Assembly (NCBI RefSeq): GCF_001422885.1
Contig: NZ_LMMZ01000005.1
Span: 124,001 to 188,000, forward strand
Source: Methylobacterium sp. Leaf104
Lineage (GTDB): Bacteria > Pseudomonadota > Alphaproteobacteria > Rhizobiales > Beijerinckiaceae
Length of the DNA stretch: 64,000 bases
Direction: 5' to 3'
Shown piece by piece: positions 59,143-64,000 of this stretch. Position numbers and translations under genes: made by a program. The notes below the pieces were generated by a model that was not told the DNA's origin, made no database searches, and saw only the letters and a program-made list of their open reading frames with translations. The stretch's first letter is position 1, and the number at the start of each line of letters is the position of its first letter.

Positions 59143-60111
59143 ATGCGGGTCTTCGTCATCGGCAGCTTCGTGATCGCCTGCTCGGTCAAGGTCCCGCGGC
59201 TGCCGCAGGCGGGCGAATCCCTCGGCGGCTCGGCCTTCCTGGCGGAGCCCGGCGGCAAGGGCTTCAACCTCGCGCTGGCCGCGCACCGGCTCGGCGTCGC
59301 GGTGGACGGGCTCTTCGCGGTCGGCGAGGACGTGTTCTCCCCCGTGGTCCGTTCGACCTTCGCGCGGGTCGGTTTCCCGGCCGACATGCTCGTGCCGCAC
59401 GAGGGCTCGACGGGCGCCGGCGTCGCCTTCGTGGATCCGGCCGGCGAGAACTGCCTCGCGGTCTGCCTCGGCGCCAACCTCGCCCTCACGGCAGAGGACG
59501 TCCGGGCCGCCGTCGCCCGCATCCGGAGCGCGGACCTCGTGGCGGCGACCTTCGAATCCCCCGACGCCCCCATCCGCGAGGGCTTCGCCCTGGCCCGGGC
59601 GCGGGGCATCCGCACCCTGCTCAACCCCTCGCCGGTGCGCGCCCTCGACCCGGCGATCCTGGCCGACACCGCGATCCTCGTCGTCAACGCCGTCGAGGCG
59701 GCCGCGCTCGGCCTCGGGCCGCCCGAGGCCATCGCCGCGGCCGGCACCGCGACGCCGGCCATCGCCGCGCTCCTCGCGGGGGGCCTCGAACTTCTGGTGG
59801 TGACGCTGGGCGCGCGCGGCGCGATCGCCTTCCGCCCCGGGGCGCCGCCCCTGCGCCGGCCGGCCTTCGCGGTGGCGGCCGTCGACACGGTCGGGGCGGG
59901 CGACGCCTTCGCGGCCGGCCTGATGGCGGCCCTCCTGGCGGAAGCGCCCGTCGAGGAGGCCCTGCGGCAGGCCGCGGCCTGCGGAGCGCTCGCCACCGGT
60001 CAGTTCGGGGCCTTCGACGCCTTCCCGACCGCCGGGGCGATGACCGCCTTCCTGGGCGGTGCCGGGCAGCGGCCCGCGCCGGCCCTCAGCACTGCGCGGG
60101 CTGCCCGCTGA
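59143..60111 (+). CDS. PfkB-family carbohydrate kinase (ribokinase-like)
   Basis: 322 residues. The N-terminal signature GSFVIACSVKVPRLPQAGESLGGSAFLAEPGGKGFNLALAAHRLG includes the GGKG(F)N substrate loop, and the C-terminal signature DTVGAGDAFAAGLMAALL has the catalytic Asp and the anion hole. TLGARGA is the ATP-side block. Phosphorylates a sugar or nucleoside; the GGKGxN loop is like ribokinase. It is not in a visible transporter operon. Its 3' end overlaps the convergent LuxR-type gene by 26 nt. Confidence 0.9.
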   Translation: MRVFVIGSFVIACSVKVPRLPQAGESLGGSAFLAEPGGKGFNLALAAHRLGVAVDGLFAVGEDVFSPVVRSTFARVGFPADMLVPHEGSTGAGVAFVDPAGENCLAVCLGANLALTAEDVRAAVARIRSADLVAATFESPDAPIREGFALARARGIRTLLNPSPVRALDPAILADTAILVVNAVEAAALGLGPPEAIAAAGTATPAIAALLAGGLELLVVTLGARGAIAFRPGAPPLRRPAFAVAAVDTVGAGDAFAAGLMAALLAEAPVEEALRQAAACGALATGQFGAFDAFPTAGAMTAFLGGAGQRPAPALSTARAAR

Positions 60112-61165
60112 ACATCGAGAGCGAGGCGACGATGCTCAGGAGTTCCGCCTGCCGCTTGGTGCCCGTCTTGATGAAGATCGAGGTGAGCTGGGTGCGGACC
60201 GTGCTGGTCTGGACGCCCACGCTCTCCGCGTAGGTCTGCAGGCGCAGGCCGCCGGCGAGCGCCTGGAGCAGGCGCGCCTCCGCCGGGGTGAGGTCGAACA
60301 GGAGGTTCAGGAGGCCGTCGTCCGGGGCCGCCCGCGCCCCCACCTGCACCAGGATGAGCAGCACCGCCGAGGCGTCGAAGACGTCGCCCGGGTGCCGGTC
60401 GAAGCGCAGGATGTGGGCGATGTGGGCGCGGTTCTCGGAATAGCTGCGCACCGGCATGGTCTGCACCGCGCGCCGGCCGCCGACGACGTTGGCGATCGCG
60501 TCCTGCAGCAGCTTGCTGTTGATCAGGCTCTTGAAGACGTGGCCGCCGTGCTGGCCCGAGGTCAGCACCTCCTCCCGCTCCTGCAGGCGGGCATTCATGG
60601 TCAGGACCCGCCCCGAGGCCGACAGGATCGCGGCGGGCAGCCCGATCCGGTTGAGCGCCCGGGTGGTGACGCGAGCCCGCTCGGAGCCGAACTGGGCGCT
60701 GAGCTGGCAGGCGCGCACCAGGTGCGGACGCAGGGCGTCGAGCCGGGGCAGGATGGCGGGCTCGTGCGGTCCCGTCTCGGCCCGGCGCTCGACCGTGACG
60801 ATGGCCACGTCGCCGGTGGGCAGGGGGATCGTCGTCCCCGCCTGCCAGAACGGCTCGTCGACCCGGCAGGGCCGTCCGTCATAGGAGCCCGGCACCAGGT
60901 CGACGTCGCGCACGAAGCCCGCATGGGCGAGGGTGCGCCACTGCGCCGTGCGCCCGCTGCCGCGCCAGGAGGCCGCCGCCGTGCGGTGACGCAGGCGCTG
61001 CTCCAGGGCCGGGGAGGCGATCCAGCGGGGCATGCCGACGGGCGGCAGCACCATCAGCACGCCGCCATCCGAGTTCGCCGTGTCGCCGAGGCACTGGAGG
61101 ACGTCCGGCCAGAGGTCGGGCGTGCCCGCGGCCTCGTAGATCCGGTCGATAAGAGCTTCCCGCAC
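60086..61165 (-). CDS. LuxR-type helix-turn-helix regulator
   Basis: 359 residues from GTG 61165, chosen because GGAGCGAGCCG places a ribosome site 7 nt before it; longer frames upstream are composition shadows. The N-terminal 270 residues are a PAS/GAF-like sensing region without recognised motif. The C-terminal LuxR domain (about 290-345, LLFDLTPAEARLLQALAGGLRLQTYAESVGVQTSTVRTQLTSIFIKTGTKRQAELLSIV) is complete. This architecture is common in Methylobacterium. The effector is unknown. Confidence 0.85.
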   Translation of the reverse strand: MREALIDRIYEAAGTPDLWPDVLQCLGDTANSDGGVLMVLPPVGMPRWIASPALEQRLRHRTAAASWRGSGRTAQWRTLAHAGFVRDVDLVPGSYDGRPCRVDEPFWQAGTTIPLPTGDVAIVTVERRAETGPHEPAILPRLDALRPHLVRACQLSAQFGSERARVTTRALNRIGLPAAILSASGRVLTMNARLQEREEVLTSGQHGGHVFKSLINSKLLQDAIANVVGGRRAVQTMPVRSYSENRAHIAHILRFDRHPGDVFDASAVLLILVQVGARAAPDDGLLNLLFDLTPAEARLLQALAGGLRLQTYAESVGVQTSTVRTQLTSIFIKTGTKRQAELLSIVASLSMFSGQPAQC

Positions 61166-61493
61166 CGGCTCGCTCCACGCTGATCTGGCTGATCGCGATA
61201 AGACCAATATCAGTCCAAAACCTGCGACGGTATCCTCCAAATGGGGGATGCCGTGGGCGGGAAGGGGTCGGCCGGGTCCGGCCCTCGCGGTCCCGACGCG
61301 GCGGCGGGCCGGGACGGGGCGGGCCGGCCCGGCCTCCGGGGGACCGGGCGCGCCCGGGCAAAGCCCTGGGGGCACGGCGTTTTTCCCTGCCGACCGGAGC
61401 GGCTGCCGGGGCACCGGGGGCGCCCTCCGCCGGATGGATGATGCCCGCCTTCCGGCCGCCCCCGAGACTGCGCGCATTCGGGAGGAAACAATC
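61166..61493. other. Intergenic region between the LuxR-type gene and a small secreted protein gene
   Basis: 328 bp. 61180-61225 has repeated GATC/CTGATC units (CTGATCTGGCTGATCGCGATAAGACC) that look like a promoter or operator of the LuxR-type gene. The rest is very GC-rich with no domain-containing frame. GGGAGGAAACAATC just before 61494 is the ribosome site of the next gene. Confidence 0.45.
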
Positions 61494-61703
61494 ATGAGAA
61501 TGCTCGTCGCCAGCGTCATCGTCGCCCTGTCCTGCACCGTCGCGCGGGCCGACGAATTGAACGACCTGCCGGACCTCGCCTGCGCGCAGGCCTCGTCGGC
61601 CGTGGAGCGCGCGCAGATCGGGTGCCCGGACGCGAATCACGCGACCGCGGAACCGCGCGGCGGGCGCCCCGCATCGCCCCTCGACCGGGCCGAGGACGAC
61701 TGA
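61494..61703 (+). CDS. Small secreted protein (69 aa), hypothetical
   Basis: 69 residues with a signal peptide (MRMLVASVIVALSCTVARA, probable cut before DELND) and a mature part of about 50 residues that is acidic at first and contains two Cys (LACAQ and IGCPD), which may form a disulphide. A strong GGGAGGAAA site lies upstream. Function unknown; may be co-transcribed with the LysE gene 18 nt downstream. Confidence 0.65.
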   Translation: MRMLVASVIVALSCTVARADELNDLPDLACAQASSAVERAQIGCPDANHATAEPRGGRPASPLDRAEDD

Positions 61704-61721
61704 GCGCGCGTGCGGGGCGCC

Positions 61722-62396
61722 ATGAGCGTCATCGCCACGGCCCTGTTCGCCGGCGCGGGGCTCGGCCTGTCCATCGCGGCGCCGATCGGCCCGACGAGCC
61801 TGCTCTGCGTCCAGCGCACCCTGGCGGCCGGCCTGCCCACCGGCCTCGCCACCGGCCTCGGGGTCGCCACCGTGCACCTGACCTACGGCACCGTGGTGGT
61901 GGGCTGGGGCACAGACCTGGTCACGGCCTGGTCGAATCTCGCCCTGTTCTCCCTCGTCTCGGGGGCGGTGCTGCTCGCCCTCGCGGTCCGGGTGCTGCGC
62001 AGCGTCTCGGTCCTGGGCGCGACGGGCGAGGGCCGCCGCACCCTGGCGGCGAGCTATGCCAGCGCCGTCGGGTTGGCCCTGGCGAACCCGGTCACCCCCG
62101 TGCTGTTCCTGGCCGCCATGCCGAGCCTCCTCGCCCACGGGGCGGCGCCGCTCCCGGTGCTGGTGGCCGGCGTGTTCCTGGGGTCGTTCGGCTGGTGGGT
62201 CACCCTCAACACCGCGGTCTCGCTGTTCCGGGGCTGCGTGACCAGCCGGGTCCTGAACCGGATGAACAAGGCCGCCGGCCTCCTCCTCGCCGCCCTGGCC
62301 CTGAGCCTGCTCGCCCGGGGTCTGGCCGGCAGCCTGGACCGGCCGCTCCCAGGCCCGGGTCCGAGCGTCCCGACCGCGGGCCCGATCCCCGGCTGA
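61722..62396 (+). CDS. LysE-family amino acid/threonine exporter (RhtB type)
   Basis: 224 residues from ATG 61722 (a GTG at 61710 would add four). About six helices: LFAGAGLGLSIAAPIGPTSLLCVQRTLAAG is the LysE-family N-terminal signature with PIGP, followed by TGLGVATVHLTYGTVVV, LVSGAVLLALAVRVL, SAVGLALANPVTPVLFLAAMP and GSFGWWVTLNTAVSLF. Members export amino acids or related small molecules. The C-terminus is Pro/Gly-rich. Confidence 0.88.
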   Translation: MSVIATALFAGAGLGLSIAAPIGPTSLLCVQRTLAAGLPTGLATGLGVATVHLTYGTVVVGWGTDLVTAWSNLALFSLVSGAVLLALAVRVLRSVSVLGATGEGRRTLAASYASAVGLALANPVTPVLFLAAMPSLLAHGAAPLPVLVAGVFLGSFGWWVTLNTAVSLFRGCVTSRVLNRMNKAAGLLLAALALSLLARGLAGSLDRPLPGPGPSVPTAGPIPG

Positions 62397-62439
62397 GCCG
62401 CGCGCGCCACCGGCGGTCGGAGGGGAGGGCGGCGGACGG

Positions 62440-62481
62440 GCGCCCCGCCCATGGCGCCCCGCCCATGGAGCCCCGCTCATG
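62440..62481. repeat. Tandem repeat, 3 x 14 bp
   Basis: Unit GCGCCCCGCCCATG appears twice exactly and a third time as GAGCCCCGCTCATG in the spacer between the LysE gene and a hypothetical gene. Each unit supplies an ATG, none of which starts a good frame. Confidence 0.85.
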
Positions 62482-62548
62482 GAGCCCGTGCCGGGATCGT
62501 GCGACCCGAAACGCCTCGGCCCGGTCCCCACGGCCGGAGGAGGGTCCC

Positions 62549-63022
62549 GTGTCGCGCCGCCTGACCTACGCGCTGCTGGCCGCCGGCGCGCTCGTCCTCG
62601 TCCTCGCGGCCCTGCCGTTCGTCCTCCTCCTGGGGATCATGACCGCCGGCGAGGACCGGATCGGCACCGTCCGGGATGCGGCGACGGCGGATCTGCCCGG
62701 CCTGCGCCTCACCCTGGAGCGCCGCTTCGCCCACCCGTTCCTGGCCGAGTACCACCGCAGCCTGACCGCGACGCAGGATCAGGGCGGCGCGACCCGGATC
62801 GACCTCGGGATGGACACGGGCGGCCTGACCCGCGTCACGGTCTGCCGGACCGGAACCGGCACGCTCCTCGTCCACGATGCCTGGGCGACCTACGCCCTGG
62901 CCCCCGGCCCGACGCGCCCCACCCTGACGCCGGAGCCCGCCGCCACGGACCCGTGCCCGACGCCCCTGGGCGCCTTCGACGTGGATGGGCAGAAGGACCT
63001 CGGCTTCCGGGCGCGGTCGTGA
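62549..63022 (+). CDS. Hypothetical single-pass membrane protein (157 aa)
   Basis: 157 residues from GTG 62549 with GGAGGAGGG five nt before it. One N-terminal helix (about 5-32, LTYALLAAGALVLVLAALPFVLLLGIMTAG) serves as signal anchor; the rest is a periplasmic domain of about 125 residues with two Cys (VCRTGT, DPCPTP). Third-codon GC is as high as in neighbouring genes. No family recognised. Confidence 0.65.
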   Translation: MSRRLTYALLAAGALVLVLAALPFVLLLGIMTAGEDRIGTVRDAATADLPGLRLTLERRFAHPFLAEYHRSLTATQDQGGATRIDLGMDTGGLTRVTVCRTGTGTLLVHDAWATYALAPGPTRPTLTPEPAATDPCPTPLGAFDVDGQKDLGFRARS

Positions 63023-63146
63023 GGGAAGCAGGCGCTCCGGCGAACGGAACCCGGGCTCTCGGAGACGGCGTTCGGCGGGATCGCCGACGCGGCCCATCCC
63101 GCGCAGCCGCGACGGCAGGCGGCGGCCGGGGCGCGCCTGCGGGTTC

Positions 63147-63431
63147 TCACCGCTTGCAGCCCTGGTTGCTGAGGCAATTGGCGTAATACCGGAAGCACTC
63201 GGCCTGGCAGTTCTCGGCTTGCGCCTGGTTCTGACTCGGTATGTTCGCGCAGGATTTCCTCTGGCACGCGATGACGCTCGCGCCACATTCCCGGGTTTGT
63301 GATTCCGTGCATAGAGCCCTGACATTGGGCTGAAGACCTTGCGCCGCGGCGCCATCACAGACGACAAGTACAGCAATTATGGACAGAAAAGCTGGCGCCG
63401 CGAACGCCAGCGGACCACGTATCTGCGGCAT
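63147..63431 (-). CDS. Cysteine-rich small secreted protein (94 aa)
   Basis: 94 residues from ATG 63431 (a GTG 21 nt upstream is possible). A signal peptide (LAFAAPAFLSIIAVLVVCDGAAAQG) is followed by about 60 residues with eight Cys in a regular spacing (ALC, REC, IAC, KSC, ENC, AEC, ANC, QGC), so four disulphides are likely in the periplasm. It could be a small binding or inhibitor-like fold. Not recognised by name. Confidence 0.7.
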   Translation of the reverse strand: MPQIRGPLAFAAPAFLSIIAVLVVCDGAAAQGLQPNVRALCTESQTRECGASVIACQRKSCANIPSQNQAQAENCQAECFRYYANCLSNQGCKR

Positions 63432-63990
63432 GGAAACATCACCTGTTTTCACCGCAGGTCCCGAGATTCCTGGCGATCTGTCGGCGATTCCCGATCGATG
63501 CTGTCAACGTCTCCGAATTGCGGCCGAGGTGCAATCGCTCTCGACGGATCGACTTGGAGAGCGCGGATCCGAGGATCGAAGGATGGCGGTCGCCCCCGGC
63601 GCGCGTCGGATCGAAGGCGCGGGAGCCGTCCTCGCCTCGATCGTCTTCCCCGATGGCGAGGCCTTCCGGCGAGCCAGCGCGGACGGCTCGTCCGATGTCG
63701 GACGAGCCCATCGGCAGCCTGCCAAGATTCCGATCGTGCACCCGGGTCCGGGCAGGTCGGCGGAGCCCGGCGGCAAGCAACCGGCGCGACGCATTTCAGA
63801 CGATGCGCGCGGAGCCGAGGACGAAGACCCGGCGGCCCGCTCCGGCGGCCGCCGGGACACCATCCCACGGGTCCGCGCACGCGAATCCGGTTTCCCCTTT
63901 CCCACCCGATGCTCTAAACCCGGGCCAAGAGTAGAACATTTCCAAAGCGGCCGGCGGGGCGTCCCGGTGGGCGCGGGACCAGGGAACGCC
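63432..63990. other. Intergenic region near the right end
   Basis: About 560 bp. AT-rich start upstream of the Cys-rich gene, then GC-rich; several overlapping frames on both strands but none with a domain, ribosome site or credible composition. ATG at 63991 with AGGGAAC before it could start a plus-strand gene (first codons MRI), cut by the window end. Confidence 0.4.
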
Positions 63991-64000
63991 ATGCGCATCG

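Noticed and set aside
61166..61537. Long upstream extension of the LuxR-type gene
   Set aside because: The extension is Arg/Pro/Ala-rich, crosses the probable promoter and has no ribosome site; GTG 61165 has GGAG.
1..64000. Mobile elements, prophage, CRISPR array, rRNA or tRNA
   Set aside because: No transposase, integrase, terminal repeats, regularly spaced repeats or tRNA-like folds were found by reading; a tool scan could still find divergent small RNAs.

Overview
The window is a GC-rich stretch of an alphaproteobacterial chromosome, most likely Methylobacterium/Methylorubrum or a close relative in the Hyphomicrobiales. Evidence: two pqqA genes, an EcfG-type promoter and NepR-like sequence of the alphaproteobacterial general stress response, an alphaproteobacterial LexA box at dinB, a PetP/PetR-like regulator pair, an LdtR-like regulator and DUF3072. 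This placement is inference from gene content. I see no rRNA, tRNA, insertion sequence, integrase or CRISPR array.

Layout. 1-9.6 kb: end of an LdtR-like regulator, PsiE-like protein, an orphan molybdopterin (aldehyde/xanthine oxidoreductase) subunit, a haloacetate-dehalogenase-like hydrolase, a DHH phosphoesterase, SOS-controlled dinB, a frameshifted MFS transporter with its divergent LysR regulator, and two tandem pqqA genes without any other pqq gene. 10-23 kb: mgtE, an ECF sigma factor with a NepR-like N-terminus, two Crp/Fnr regulators, a first RND efflux pair, a MarR/response regulator/histidine kinase operon, and a DUF3072 gene behind a near-perfect EcfG promoter. 23-31 kb: a lone Flp pilin, an acyltransferase-SGNH protein, an AT-rich spacer, and a second RND efflux operon (lipoprotein adaptor, permease, TetR) with a promoter that overlaps a palindromic operator.

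31-42.3 kb, minus strand: one exopolysaccharide operon: glycosyltransferase, Wzc/GumC-type co-polymerase-kinase, four more GT4 glycosyltransferases, flippase and polymerase. A second acyltransferase (42.5-43.6 kb) lies beside it.

44-52.9 kb, plus strand: the most interesting part. Seven tightly packed genes encode a carrier protein, an acyl-CoA-dehydrogenase-like flavoprotein, an amino acid:[carrier protein] ligase (truncated class II tRNA-synthetase homologue with all expected zinc ligands), a DUF1839 protein, a GH2 glycosidase-like enzyme, a double alpha/beta hydrolase with a Cys in place of the Ser nucleophile, and an exported clan GH-A glycosidase-like protein. I infer a pathway that loads an amino acid on a carrier protein, may oxidise it, and hands it to a sugar or glycan.

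52.9-64 kb: two PilZ proteins, pyruvate oxidase (poxB), a periplasmic catalase-like protein that appears to lack the distal histidine, an Omp25-type porin-like protein, a GntR/PfkB divergent pair, a LuxR-type regulator, a LysE exporter and several small secreted or membrane proteins. The right end may carry the first codons of another gene.
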